Part shown: positions 17,205 to 28,598 of the stretch, in pieces
Position numbering within the stretch: position 1 is the first letter of the stretch
How the letters are laid out: every line of letters begins with the position of its first letter
Source of the DNA: Adlercreutzia caecimuris B7
GTDB lineage: Bacteria; Actinomycetota; Coriobacteriia; Coriobacteriales; Eggerthellaceae
Assembly: GCF_000403355.2 (NCBI RefSeq)
Contig: NZ_KE159646.1
Coordinates: forward strand, 452,424 to 516,423
Direction: 5' to 3'
Length of the DNA stretch: 64,000 nt
Program-made: the position numbers and the translations under genes
The notes under the pieces: model-generated
The model's database searches: none
Told to the model about the DNA's origin: nothing
Seen by the model: the letters and a program-made list of their open reading frames with translations, nothing else

Positions 17205-18569
17205 ATGACTTACCATGTGACCATAGTCGGCGGGGGACTCGCCGGCAGCGAGGCAGCGCTCGATCTTGCGAACCGCGGGATAGCGGTGCGTCTGCTGGAG
17301 ATGAGGCCGCAGCGCCAAACTCCCGTGCACCATACCGACGGCCTCGCGGAGCTCGTGTGCTCCAACTCGCTCAAGAGCACCAAGCCCGACAGCGCAGCGG
17401 GTCTGCTGAAACAAGAGCTCACGGCCCTGGGATCGCCTCTCATGAAGGCGGCGCAGGAGTGCGCTGTGGCAGCGGGCGGGGCGCTCGCGGTGGATCGGTT
17501 ACTGTTCTCCCGTGCGATTACGGCCCAGATCGAGGGGCATCCCTTGATCGAGCTGGTGAGGGAGGAGGCGCGCGATGTGGGGTCGCTGGCGAGCGGCACC
17601 GACGCCCTCGTGCTCGCGAGCGGCCCGCTCACCTCCGACGCCTTGTCGTCCTCGCTTATGGGCCTGACCGGGAGGCATGCCCTGGCTTTCTACGACGCCG
17701 CGGCTCCGGTGGTGATGGCGGATTCCATCGATTTCGAGAAAGTGTTTCGCCAAAGCCGCTACGAAGAAGCGGCCTCGGGCGGCGACTACCTGAACGCTCC
17801 TTTCACGAAAGAGGAGTACGAGCGCTTCGTCGACGAGCTGCTCGGCGCCGAGCGCGTCATCGCGAAGGACTTCGAGACCCGCGAGCTGTTCCAGGCGTGC
17901 CAGCCGATAGAGGAGATAGCCCGATCCGGCCGGGACGCGCCGCGCTTCGGCAGCCTGAAGCCGGTGGGACTGACCGATCCGCGCACGGGACGCCGTCCCT
18001 GGGCTGCCCTGCAGCTGCGTGCGGAGGATGCGTGCGGTCAGAGCTACAATCTGGTGGGCTTTCAGACCAACCTCACCTTTCCCGAGCAACGGCGCGTGTT
18101 CCGGATGATTCCCGGTTTGGAGCAAGCGGAGTTCGCGCGTTACGGCGTCATGCACCGCAACACGTTCATCGATGCGCCGCGATTGCTCGACGCGCGGGGT
18201 CGCCTGCGAACTCCCCAGGCCGCCGCGCTCGGAGTGCCGGTGTACGTGGCCGGTCAGCTTGCCGGCACCGAGGGCTATTGCGAGGCCATTCGCTCGGGCC
18301 TGCACGTCGCCGTCGCCGTGACGGCCGATTTGCAGGGCGTCGAGCTTCCCGCGTTGCCTCCTGAGACGGTGTACGGGGCGCTCATGGCCTACGCGACCGA
18401 TGAGGCAACTGCCGACTACCAGCCCATGCACGTGAACTTTGGCATCATGCGTCCGCTCGATCCGCCGGTGCGCAACAAGCGCGAGCGCTACGGCGCCTAT
18501 GCTGTGCGGGCCGATGCGGCGCTCGTGGGCTATCGCCGAGCCCTCGAGGCTGCGGGGCTGATGGCCTGA
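17205..18569 (+). CDS. trmFO: methylenetetrahydrofolate-tRNA-(uracil-5-)-methyltransferase
   Basis: A 454-residue flavoprotein that makes 5-methyluridine at tRNA position 54 using methylene-THF. The FAD-binding IVGGGLAGSEAA is at residues 7-18, followed by the family block VRLLEMRPQRQTPVHHTDGLAELVCSNSLKS; GVPVYVAGQLAGTEGYCEA is near 344. The ATG at 17205 starts at the beta strand of the FAD motif. No strong ribosome-binding site is visible, and a TTG 18 bases upstream is an alternative. The stop overlaps the Xer start (TGATG), a pairing also known in Firmicutes. Confidence 0.95.
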   Translation: MTYHVTIVGGGLAGSEAALDLANRGIAVRLLEMRPQRQTPVHHTDGLAELVCSNSLKSTKPDSAAGLLKQELTALGSPLMKAAQECAVAAGGALAVDRLLFSRAITAQIEGHPLIELVREEARDVGSLASGTDALVLASGPLTSDALSSSLMGLTGRHALAFYDAAAPVVMADSIDFEKVFRQSRYEEAASGGDYLNAPFTKEEYERFVDELLGAERVIAKDFETRELFQACQPIEEIARSGRDAPRFGSLKPVGLTDPRTGRRPWAALQLRAEDACGQSYNLVGFQTNLTFPEQRRVFRMIPGLEQAEFARYGVMHRNTFIDAPRLLDARGRLRTPQAAALGVPVYVAGQLAGTEGYCEAIRSGLHVAVAVTADLQGVELPALPPETVYGALMAYATDEATADYQPMHVNFGIMRPLDPPVRNKRERYGAYAVRADAALVGYRRALEAAGLMA

Positions 18570-19585
18570 TGGATCGCAAAGACGTCGCATCGGCGCCGGC
18601 GGGCGCCCATGCGGCTCGCGCCGATGCCGATTCGCCCGCACAGGAGGAGCTCGTGACCGATGCGGCGATCCCGGGAGCTTGCGATGTCGAGGACTTTTGC
18701 GAGTCGCTGACCGTGGAGCGAGGGGCGTCTCCCCATACGGTGCGGGCCTATCGCGACGACATCTTCGCCTACCTGCGGTGGGCGCAGCGATGCGGGCACG
18801 AGCCCTATACGGTGACTTATCGCCAGATGAGGCGCTATCTGGCCGAGCTCGATCAGGCGCGGTACGCGCGCACGACCATCAAGCGGCATCTGTCGGCTCT
18901 GCGATCCTTCTTCCGATGGCTTAACAAAACGGGTCGGGCGAACACCGACCCGGTGAGCGTGGTGCAGGCTCCCAAGGGGGAGCGCCATCTTCCGAAGACC
19001 ATCTCGGGAGCCGATATGGTGACGCTGCTCGGCGTGTTCGGCGAGGAGGATGCCTTTGGCGAGCCGCGCGAGCAATCGGCGGCTGATATGCGGGATCAGG
19101 CCATTTTGGAGTTCCTGTTCTCGTGCGGTGCCCGCGTATCCGAGGCATCGGGCCTCTTGGTCAAGTGGGTCGACTTCCCCTCCTTGGAGGTGAAGGTGTT
19201 CGGCAAAAGGTCCAAGGAGCGTATTGTGCCGTTATCGCGCACCGGTGCGGCCGTTATGGAGCGCTACCTGAGCGAGGCGCGTCCGCAGCTTCTGGGTAGC
19301 AAGGAGAGCGAGTTTTTCTTCGTGTCGAATCGGGGCAACCAGATGAGCGCCGACTCTATGCGCAAGATGTTCAAGCGGGCTCTGCGCGAGGCAGGCCTCG
19401 ACGAGAGCCTGTCGCCCCATGCGATGCGGCACACCTTCGCCACCGATATGCTCGAAGGGGGAGCGGACCTTCGCAGCGTCCAGGAGATGCTGGGCCACGC
19501 AAGTCTTTCCACCACCCAAATCTACACCCATGTGAGCCCGGATCGCCTGAAGCAGGTGCACGGCCTGGCCCATCCTCGGGCCTAG
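18569..19585 (+). CDS. Xer-type tyrosine recombinase (XerC/XerD)
   Basis: A 338-residue tyrosine recombinase with all active-site residues: Arg in CGARVSEA (about 188), Lys in FGKRSKERIVP (about 213), HxxR in PHAMRHTF (about 284-287), His in LGHASLSTTQ (about 310) and Tyr in IYTHV (about 319). The N-terminal SAM-like domain (about 40-130) is complete. Residues 1-38 are an extra Ala/Asp-rich tail not usual in XerC/D. Overlap with trmFO and the lack of phage genes nearby favour a chromosome-dimer-resolution role. Sequence alone does not separate XerC from XerD. Confidence 0.9.
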   Translation: MDRKDVASAPAGAHAARADADSPAQEELVTDAAIPGACDVEDFCESLTVERGASPHTVRAYRDDIFAYLRWAQRCGHEPYTVTYRQMRRYLAELDQARYARTTIKRHLSALRSFFRWLNKTGRANTDPVSVVQAPKGERHLPKTISGADMVTLLGVFGEEDAFGEPREQSAADMRDQAILEFLFSCGARVSEASGLLVKWVDFPSLEVKVFGKRSKERIVPLSRTGAAVMERYLSEARPQLLGSKESEFFFVSNRGNQMSADSMRKMFKRALREAGLDESLSPHAMRHTFATDMLEGGADLRSVQEMLGHASLSTTQIYTHVSPDRLKQVHGLAHPRA

Positions 19586-19645
19586 GAACGCCTGCGCTCG
19601 CGTCAGATAGGATTGCGCGGCTCGGGCCGTCCTCGGGCCTAGGAA
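19573..19645. repeat. 16-bp direct repeat at the 3' end of the Xer gene
   Basis: TCCTCGGGCCTAGGAA occurs at 19573-19588, spanning the Xer stop codon, and again at 19630-19645. The copies are 57 bases apart start to start. It looks like a small duplication of the gene's end. The remaining gap to 19889 holds no gene that I can see. Confidence 0.8.
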
Positions 19646-19889
19646 TGGCAAGGCTTTCAGGGCGGTTGCGGCCGTGCCGCGGCTGTCTTCTTGCTTGCCG
19701 CCTTGGGCGCGTGCGGCTAATTTACGTCGTGCCAACGGGGATGTTCCGCCTTGCTTTCAACCTTGTGGCGCCCTTGCTACAGTTGACGTTCACGCCCAAC
19801 GTTGACGGAAATCCCATGGGAAAATCTCCCTGTAGGTTCTTACCGGGGGCCGACCAGTGCGGCGGCCGCCCTTACCGAAGGGAGGAGCC

Positions 19890-19988
19890 ATGAGTCGCAA
19901 GAAGGCAAAGATGCTGTTCTGGGCAGCGCTCGTCGTGCTCGCCTACATCCCTTACCTCATGCAGTCGGCCGGCCACGTCATTATGTGA
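19890..19988 (+). CDS. 32-residue predicted single-pass membrane peptide
   Basis: A short open frame starting MSRKKAKM, with four basic residues, then a hydrophobic helix FWAALVVLAYIPYLM (residues 10-24) and a short tail. It fits a small membrane protein with its N terminus inside by the positive-inside rule. A strong ribosome-binding site, GAAGGGAGGAG, lies 2-12 bases before the ATG. There is no overlapping gene on either strand. I do not recognise the family. It could be a regulator of a membrane partner or a leader peptide; the next gene is convergent. Confidence 0.6.
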   Translation: MSRKKAKMLFWAALVVLAYIPYLMQSAGHVIM

Positions 19989-20072
19989 TCCTTCTTTGTG
20001 GCCGACGATTTCGCTTGAAGGGCATTTAACAGAGCATTTCTCATTTGCCTTGCGTTGTAATGCGCGAGCTGA

Positions 20073-20303
20073 TTACGTGAGAGCTGAAGCAATTTCGCAG
20101 ACAAGGTTCTCGGCGGATACGCCGAGTGCTTCAGCGTACTCAAACACTTCGCTAAAATGTAGGGATTGCTCGCCGGATTCGATCTTCGAGACAAATGATT
20201 GCGGGCGTCCCAGTGAAGCTGCAAGCTGGCCCTGTGTACGCCCCTGCCGAACCCGCACATCTCGCAGGCACTGCCCGATTACTCTGTTAGCCTCGACATT
20301 CAT
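20073..20303 (-). CDS. small XRE-family DNA-binding protein
   Basis: A 76-residue single-domain helix-turn-helix protein. GQCLRDVRVRQGRTQGQLAASLGRPQSFVSKIESGEQSL (residues about 10-48) is a classic Cro/CI-type HTH. I chose the ATG at 20303, which gives a typical single-domain length; a longer frame reaches 20528 but its extra 75 residues resemble nothing known. Local GC is lower than in neighbouring housekeeping genes, suggesting acquisition. An inverted repeat just upstream (20329-20353) is a probable operator. It lies opposite the following envelope operon and may control it, which is inference. Confidence 0.8.
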   Translation of the reverse strand: MNVEANRVIGQCLRDVRVRQGRTQGQLAASLGRPQSFVSKIESGEQSLHFSEVFEYAEALGVSAENLVCEIASALT

Positions 20304-20328
20304 TGCCGAGAACGATACGGTAACCTTG

Positions 20329-20353
20329 ATAATATCCCAATTTAGGATATTAT
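20329..20353. promoter_or_regulatory. inverted-repeat operator upstream of the XRE gene
   Basis: A perfect 9-bp inverted repeat, ATAATATCC at 20329-20337 and GGATATTAT at 20345-20353, with a 7-base spacer. On the minus strand it contains TATTAT, a possible -10 for the XRE gene. Dyad size and position suit a dimeric HTH autorepressor. Confidence 0.6.
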
Positions 20354-20592
20354 TTCCGTGGGAGGTTGCTGCGAGATAAATGCTCAACGACGATGCAACT
20401 GCTTCGTGTCGCCGGAAAAGCAGTCTCGGATGGTGCTGGCATTTATGCTTGACGACACCTGGCATCAATCGCAATGTCTCGCGCTTTGCCAACGGGATGT
20501 AGAAGCGTGATGAGGCATGCCAAAGCACTTGTGGGGGTTGAGGCTAAACGTGAGAGTTGTTCGGGAAACGAGATGAAAGGGAGATGAGGGTT

Positions 20593-20982
20593 ATGAAGGA
20601 AAGTCTGGAGAAACGCATTGAAAACGAAGGCCGGCTCCTTCTCGGGATTGTGGGGATTGTTCTGGTTTTTTTGGTATTACTGGCCCTTGTTCCTGTTGCT
20701 CGCATGCCAGTCGCTCCGATTGCCGCCCTATTGGTTTTTTTCACGGAAGGACCGGGGTTTATCGCACTGCTCCTTCTTTGCCTTACTGCGTGGTTGCTGT
20801 CCACCTATGTGTTCCTCGAGATAATTCGCAGCAAGGGATATTTTCGCAAAAAGGGCGGTGGCTGGCTATGGTTCATTGGGGTATTTGCGACGCCCATCGT
20901 CCCTGGAATTATTGCGATAGCTTTGCCCGAGAAGACGAGTGATGAAGGTCCTGTTGTGTCTGATGACCTTCCGGACTTTTAG
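20593..20982 (+). CDS. small polytopic membrane protein, unknown function
   Basis: A 129-residue protein with a charged N-terminal segment (KESLEKRIENEGR), then about three hydrophobic helices (about 15-35, 40-75 and 92-112) and an acidic C terminus. The ATG at 20593 has AAGGGAG nine bases upstream; an ATG at 20584 abuts that site and is less likely. It is the first gene of an operon with the YARHG protein (nine-base gap, AGGAGG between) and the amidase. No family recognised. Confidence 0.75.
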   Translation: MKESLEKRIENEGRLLLGIVGIVLVFLVLLALVPVARMPVAPIAALLVFFTEGPGFIALLLLCLTAWLLSTYVFLEIIRSKGYFRKKGGGWLWFIGVFATPIVPGIIAIALPEKTSDEGPVVSDDLPDF

Positions 20983-20991
20983 GAGGAGACA

Positions 20992-22881
20992 ATGACTTCC
21001 GATTTCAAAGTAGTCCTTAGGGATTACTTCAACTCCGATAGTACTTGTTTGCGGTGGGAAGAGGGTTGCCCCGTTGTTCCTGCAGCCGTTCAAGTGTCAC
21101 GAAACCGGGGAACAAGCGAAGAGCATTTACAGCTGCGGTTTCGCAACATCTCTTCCAAGATAGTGAATGAGTTCACCTGGGAAGCGTCTATCTCCTTTGC
21201 CGACGGAACGGTTCAGGAGCTGCGTGAGACCCATCTTGATGCCGATATTCGTCCTGGAGCGGTTTTCGACGTTAACCCAATAGTTCTTGAGAACGTGAAG
21301 ACAACGTCGGTCGAGGTGCGAATTGTCGCCGTAGAGTCGGGACGCAAACATTGGACCGCTGAAGGTCAGCTTACATCACTGCTTCCTCGTGCGACTCTCG
21401 GGTGGGATGAGGAATTGCTTGCGCAACGATATGCTTATCTGTGCAAGGGAAAAGGCCTCGACGCCAAGGGCTCGCAGGTGCGTTGGACATGCTCGTGCGG
21501 CGGCTCTGGCGTGGGTATGCAGTCTTGTTGCGCGTGCGGCAAGCAGTCACCCTTGGCTGCCGCTCTTTTGGATGGCAAGGTGCAGGAACGTGAGTGCTAC
21601 TGGTTGTGCGCTTGCGGCGAGCCGAATGTTGAGAGGGATCGATGCTGGTCATGTGAATACCTCAAAGATGATCTTGTCGAATCGGAGTCGATTGATCGCG
21701 TCCGAACATTTGCGGCGCAGCGGGTGGCTGAGACGCAACATCGCCGAAAAAAAGCCGTTACGATCGGGGTGTCGGTGGTTACTGCACTCGCTATCGTCGG
21801 AGTGGTGTTTTTCGCCATTGTGAATCCGATCATTCAGAAGAACGACGCCTATCAGGCGGCTCGTCGCCACATGGCCCAGTCGAATTATGCGACCGCTGCT
21901 GCGTTGCTAGAGGGATTGGAGTGGCAGGACTCTGAGGAGCTCTATCGGATGTGTTCGTATGAGGTGGGCATCAGGGATGAGGCCAGTGATCGTCCTGAGT
22001 CGGCTTTGGATGCCTTTCGCGCTGCTATTCCCTATAAAGACGCCGAGGCTCGTGCTGAGCAGTTGGAGATCGCCCTGGCTCAGACGGGGGAAGATGCTGC
22101 CGACGATACTGGCAAGGGGGATGGATCGGCTGAGAGCACAGTTGAAAACGAAACTTCTGGAACTGCGGAGGACTCGAAGGAACCGAAGGCGAAGAGTGCG
22201 CAAGGCGATGCAATAGAGACCCCGTATTACTCTGTCGACTTGAGCAAGATATTTTCTGAAAGCGAAATGAGCGATGTGACCTACGAATATGCAAGTGGCT
22301 ATGCGTTCCAAGAGCCTGGCGTTATGGGCATGGGATATGGGCTCAGAGTATGGGATGGCGACCGGACGCTCTTTTATGTGGGCTGTTTCAGCGAGGATTG
22401 GGGGCCGCAGGGCGAGTACGAGTCGATGGTCGTGGGCCGCGTCGAGTCTCCTGACTACGGTGCTATGCAGGTGTATTTGTACGTTCCCTATGATATTAAT
22501 GCAGTTGAGGGCACCGATCTTGCCCGGCGGGCGGCGGACGAGCTGCGCGCATACATGGACGGCGTGAGTGTCAAGGGAGGGGTTTCCTCGGAGGTCGACT
22601 ACATCCTTCCCGAAAGCGATTCGCGAAAGTATGCGCGTTCGGAGCTTTCGTCGTTGTCGACGTGGGAGTTGTATATCGCCCGCAATGAGATATTCGCCCG
22701 ATACGGCCGAAGATTCAACAATGCCGATCTCGCGGAGCACTTCAACTCGAAGAGTTGGTATAGTGAGACGTGGAGCGCCGAAGAGTTCGATGAATGGTTC
22801 TCTCCGAATGAGTACGAGAAGGCAAATGCCGATTTGATTATGGAGTTGGAGCGCGATGCAGGTTCGCCGTACCTATCCTAA
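20992..22881 (+). CDS. zinc-ribbon/transmembrane protein with C-terminal YARHG domain
   Basis: A 629-residue mosaic protein. Residues about 1-130 form a beta-rich domain. About 165-225 hold paired cysteines (CSCGG, CCACG, CACGE, CWSC), likely two zinc ribbons. A single helix lies near 260-285, and a repeat-like helical segment (about 290-355) resembles TPR. An acidic low-complexity linker (about 360-405) follows, then an extracytoplasmic domain ending in a YARHG domain near 545-620 (ARNEIFARYGRRF). YARHG domains are found in cell-wall-associated proteins. The layout suggests a cytoplasmic sensor joined to an outside wall-facing domain. Its 3' end overlaps the amidase lipoprotein gene by 26 bases, so the two are coupled. 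Confidence 0.8.
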   Translation: MTSDFKVVLRDYFNSDSTCLRWEEGCPVVPAAVQVSRNRGTSEEHLQLRFRNISSKIVNEFTWEASISFADGTVQELRETHLDADIRPGAVFDVNPIVLENVKTTSVEVRIVAVESGRKHWTAEGQLTSLLPRATLGWDEELLAQRYAYLCKGKGLDAKGSQVRWTCSCGGSGVGMQSCCACGKQSPLAAALLDGKVQERECYWLCACGEPNVERDRCWSCEYLKDDLVESESIDRVRTFAAQRVAETQHRRKKAVTIGVSVVTALAIVGVVFFAIVNPIIQKNDAYQAARRHMAQSNYATAAALLEGLEWQDSEELYRMCSYEVGIRDEASDRPESALDAFRAAIPYKDAEARAEQLEIALAQTGEDAADDTGKGDGSAESTVENETSGTAEDSKEPKAKSAQGDAIETPYYSVDLSKIFSESEMSDVTYEYASGYAFQEPGVMGMGYGLRVWDGDRTLFYVGCFSEDWGPQGEYESMVVGRVESPDYGAMQVYLYVPYDINAVEGTDLARRAADELRAYMDGVSVKGGVSSEVDYILPESDSRKYARSELSSLSTWELYIARNEIFARYGRRFNNADLAEHFNSKSWYSETWSAEEFDEWFSPNEYEKANADLIMELERDAGSPYLS

Positions 22882-23773
22882 AGACTACGGGAAGTGGTTG
22901 AACGTCGCCTTTGCGGCGGTGCTCGCATTCGGACTTGCCGGCTGTCAGGCGGGCGGTGCGGGTCATGGGGATGCGTCCTCGAAGGAACAGGTGCTCGCCG
23001 AGCCTGTGAGCGAGGAGACGATGGAATCGTTGCGGGAGATCTCGGGGGAGGGCGCTGCCTCGGATGTTCCCGTAGCCCCTGCTCCCGACATCGAGGTCGC
23101 TCCTGATGTCACGTCCGCCGCGGATGACGAGGCGGAGAAGGGCGTTGCGGAGTCGGGCGAGTCCGACGAAGCCGTCTCTAGCGACGAGGGAAAGGGCGGG
23201 CTTCCATCTGCTGCTGACCTGTCCATTGTCGAAGACTACCGAGCCGGGTTCGACCATGGCCCGAAGCCGGCCGCCTTCCAGAAGTATATCGTGCTGCACG
23301 ATACGGAGAGCGATTCCGATGCAGCCGCCATCATCGATTGGTGGGATGGCAACGGCAACCAGGTGGCTGCGCATTTCATCGTGAACCGCGACGGCACCAT
23401 CTGGCAGTGCGTGCCGCTCGATCGCATCGCGCACCACGCAGGCTATGGCGATACGGGCCATAACGACCGCTACGGCATCGACGAGGACGGCCGCGACGAC
23501 ATGGCCGGCTCGACACCCATCGGCGGTGATTTCGCCGATTACGCCATGAACGCCTGGTCGGTGGGTATCGAAATGGTGCACGTGGGCGGCGAGGGCGACT
23601 ATCCCGAGGAGCAGCTTCGGGCGGTGGATGATCTGATCGCCTATATCGACGCCTCTTTCGGCTTCGAGAGCGAGATCATCGATCACAAGGCGTGGCGCTC
23701 GGGCAATTCCGACACCTCTGCCGAGTTCGCCGATTATTTGGAGAGCTATCGCGCCACGCGAAAGCACGCGTAG
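22856..23773 (+). CDS. lipoprotein with N-acetylmuramoyl-L-alanine amidase (Amidase_2/PGRP) domain
   Basis: A 305-residue protein. The N-terminal signal ends in the lipobox FGLAGC with Cys at about 30, so it should be a membrane-anchored lipoprotein. An acidic Ala/Glu-rich spacer (about 30-125) follows. The catalytic domain from about 135 has YIVLHDTES, AHFIVNRDGTIWQCVP, AHHAG and SVGIEMVHVGGE, the Amidase_2 zinc-amidase pattern with zinc-binding histidines. It would cleave the amide between MurNAc and L-Ala. The ATG at 22856 lies inside the end of the YARHG gene, so joint control of wall hydrolysis with that protein is a reasonable inference. Confidence 0.88.
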   Translation: MQVRRTYPKDYGKWLNVAFAAVLAFGLAGCQAGGAGHGDASSKEQVLAEPVSEETMESLREISGEGAASDVPVAPAPDIEVAPDVTSAADDEAEKGVAESGESDEAVSSDEGKGGLPSAADLSIVEDYRAGFDHGPKPAAFQKYIVLHDTESDSDAAAIIDWWDGNGNQVAAHFIVNRDGTIWQCVPLDRIAHHAGYGDTGHNDRYGIDEDGRDDMAGSTPIGGDFADYAMNAWSVGIEMVHVGGEGDYPEEQLRAVDDLIAYIDASFGFESEIIDHKAWRSGNSDTSAEFADYLESYRATRKHA

Positions 23774-23979
23774 GCTTTGGGGCACGGACGGTTTCCGCAG
23801 TCGGTCGGCGGCGGTGAATCGCCTGCGTGCCGACGGTTTGCGGGGCTGTTTCATCGCTGAGCGGCAAACTTCTCATTCCCTCTTGAATTCCCTGGGCGCG
23901 GGGTTCATACTGCTCGCACCATCTCGGGTACGACCCGTGGAAGGCGACAGGCTGGCTCGTCGATTCATGGAGGAAGAGG

Positions 23980-25287
23980 ATGCACAAGGCTCAGCTCACC
24001 AATGCGCAGTCGCTGCGCGGTTTTCTGCTCGCGACCTTCGCGTTTCTGGCTATTTTCGCCTCGACGGCGGTGCCCATTCCGCTGTACGCCGACTACCAGG
24101 CGACCATCGGGCTCACCACGGCCGATATCTCCAATACCATGTTCACCTACCTTACCGGCGTGACCCTCACCCTGCTTCTGGCCGGGCGCATCTCGGACTC
24201 CTTCGGGCGGGTGCCGGTGACGAGCCTCACCATCATGCTCGCCATCTTCGGCTGCATCCTGTTCCTGCGCGCGGAAAGCGGCGTCGATGTGCTCGCTGCC
24301 CGCTTCGTGCAGGGCCTCGCGGCCGGCTTCGGCATGAGCGCCGTCTCCTCCCTCGTCATCGACTGCGTGGGGGAGCGCCACCTCAGCTGGGGTTCCACTG
24401 TGGCCAGCTGCGGCGCCATGTTCGGCATCATGATCGGCTCAGTGGGCGTGGGCGTGCTCTACGGCATGGTTCCCGACCTGACCGTTGTCTACGGCACGAT
24501 GATCCTCGTCTTGGCCGTGTGCCTGTTCCTCGTGAACTTCGTCCACGAGCCGCTGGACCGCACCGCCTCGCTGCGCGCCACCATTCGCCCGCGCGTGTTC
24601 GTGCCCCGGGACTGTCGGCGCCTGTTCGCGGCGGTGGCCGTGGTGTACCTGTCCACCTGGATGGTGAGCTGCTTCTTCCAGTCCTTCGCATCGCCCATCG
24701 CCTATACCTGCTTCGGGGAGACCTCGCCTCTGGCCGGCTCCGTCATCCTGGCCCTCGTCATGGCACCGAGCGTGCTCGGCGGCCCCCTTGTGCAGAGGCT
24801 CGATCCGCGCCGTGCGCTCGCGGCGGCCATGATGATCTCGCTCGGCTGCACGGCCGCCCTCGCGCTGGCAGTGGGCGCACGGGCGGAGCTCGCCTTCATG
24901 GGGGTCTGCGCGGTGTTCAGCGTGGCTTCCGGCGCGGCGCTCGCCACGGCGCTGCGCATGCTGCTCTTGGAAGTGAACGTGCTGCAGCTGTCGGCCATCC
25001 TGTCCTCGGTGAACCTCGTGGCCTATGCCGGCTCGGCGGTGACGGGGCTCGTGTGCGGCGCGCTTCTGGGCGCGACGTCCTACGCGGCGGTGTTCGCCGT
25101 CATGGCCTTCGTGCTGGCGGCGGCCTGCGTCTTCGTGTTCTCCGCGGCGCGCACCGCGCCTGCGCGCCGGAAGTCGAAGCGGCTCACCTTGGCCCATTTC
25201 CACCGGAAGCGCGGCACGGCGATGCCGGCGTCCGAGGATACCTCTGCTGGCGCCTCTGAAGACCTCCCGGTGCCGATGCTCTCCTGA
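23980..25287 (+). CDS. major facilitator superfamily transporter
   Basis: A 435-residue MFS permease with about 12 hydrophobic segments and a charged C-terminal tail of about 40 residues. The signature GRISDSFGRVPV between helices 2 and 3 (about residue 68) is the MFS motif A, and VQGLAAGFGMSAVSSLV (about 108) fits helix 4. It resembles drug or metabolite exporters; the substrate cannot be told. GGAGGAAGAG precedes the ATG. It appears to be a single-gene unit, with 206 empty bases before it and 214 after. Confidence 0.85.
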   Translation: MHKAQLTNAQSLRGFLLATFAFLAIFASTAVPIPLYADYQATIGLTTADISNTMFTYLTGVTLTLLLAGRISDSFGRVPVTSLTIMLAIFGCILFLRAESGVDVLAARFVQGLAAGFGMSAVSSLVIDCVGERHLSWGSTVASCGAMFGIMIGSVGVGVLYGMVPDLTVVYGTMILVLAVCLFLVNFVHEPLDRTASLRATIRPRVFVPRDCRRLFAAVAVVYLSTWMVSCFFQSFASPIAYTCFGETSPLAGSVILALVMAPSVLGGPLVQRLDPRRALAAAMMISLGCTAALALAVGARAELAFMGVCAVFSVASGAALATALRMLLLEVNVLQLSAILSSVNLVAYAGSAVTGLVCGALLGATSYAAVFAVMAFVLAAACVFVFSAARTAPARRKSKRLTLAHFHRKRGTAMPASEDTSAGASEDLPVPMLS

Positions 25288-25364
25288 TAGGCTTTCGCTT
25301 GCAGGCAGCTCTGGCGGCTTCGGCTCTGCCGGAGGGCGAACAGACTGCGAAGATTCCATGAAGG

Positions 25365-25378
25365 CGAACAGAAGTTCC
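25365..25378 (+). promoter_or_regulatory. LexA (SOS) box upstream of uvrA
   Basis: CGAACAGAAGTTCC fits the Gram-positive LexA consensus CGAACRNRYGTTYC with one mismatch. A possible -10, TAAAAT, follows at 25411. The same core (GCGAAC, four bases, GTTCC) occurs before the Y-family polymerase at 32906, which supports both calls. Confidence 0.75.
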
Positions 25379-25440
25379 CTTTAGGGCTGGCGTTTCTGTG
25401 CGCGGCCCCCTAAAATAACCTGCGAAAACAAGAATCAATG

Positions 25441-25470
25441 CAGCGGGTGGCCCCTCGGGGGCGCCCGCTG
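25441..25470 (+). other. stem-loop in the uvrA leader
   Basis: Bases 25441-25454 pair with 25457-25470, with one mismatch and one G-T, giving a very GC-rich hairpin. No T run follows. It lies 32 bases before the uvrA ATG and could affect mRNA stability or translation. Confidence 0.5.
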
Positions 25471-25501
25471 TGTTACGTCCGCGAAGGAAACGAAGCGATC
25501 C

Positions 25502-28417
<2,916 letters not shown>

Positions 28418-28584
28418 GGCCGGGGTTCTCTCCGGCCCGTGTGGGGCAACCGGGGATGCCGGTATCGGGAAATGCGGGACAGTTCTACCGGGTAGGGCTG
28501 CCTCGCTTTGCGTGGGGCGGAAGGTCGCTCCTGTTCAGATATGGAGCCTTGGGCCCCGTCGCGAATGCCGCGGCGGGGCTTCGC

Positions 28585-28590
28585 TATAAT
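28585..28590 (+). promoter_or_regulatory. -10 box of an apparently leaderless gene
   Basis: A perfect TATAAT ends eight bases before the ATG at 28599, so transcription would begin at or next to the start codon. No ribosome-binding sequence is present. No clear -35 is visible. Confidence 0.55.
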
Positions 28591-28598
28591 GGTGCGCT

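Noticed and set aside
16721-18364. 547-codon frame overlapping dprA and trmFO
   Set aside because: It is Arg/Gly/Ala-rich and out of frame with two well-supported genes.
19573-19645. attachment sites of an integrated element
   Set aside because: Only 41 bases lie between the repeats and no cargo is present, so an att pair is not supported.
19700-19889. riboswitch upstream of the 32-residue peptide
   Set aside because: GC-rich pairing segments exist, but I could not match them to any riboswitch core that I know.
20304-20528. 75-codon extension of the XRE protein
   Set aside because: It crosses the operator dyad and lacks any known domain.
25441-25470. transcription terminator before uvrA
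   Set aside because: The hairpin is strong but no T run follows, and it lies inside the probable uvrA leader.
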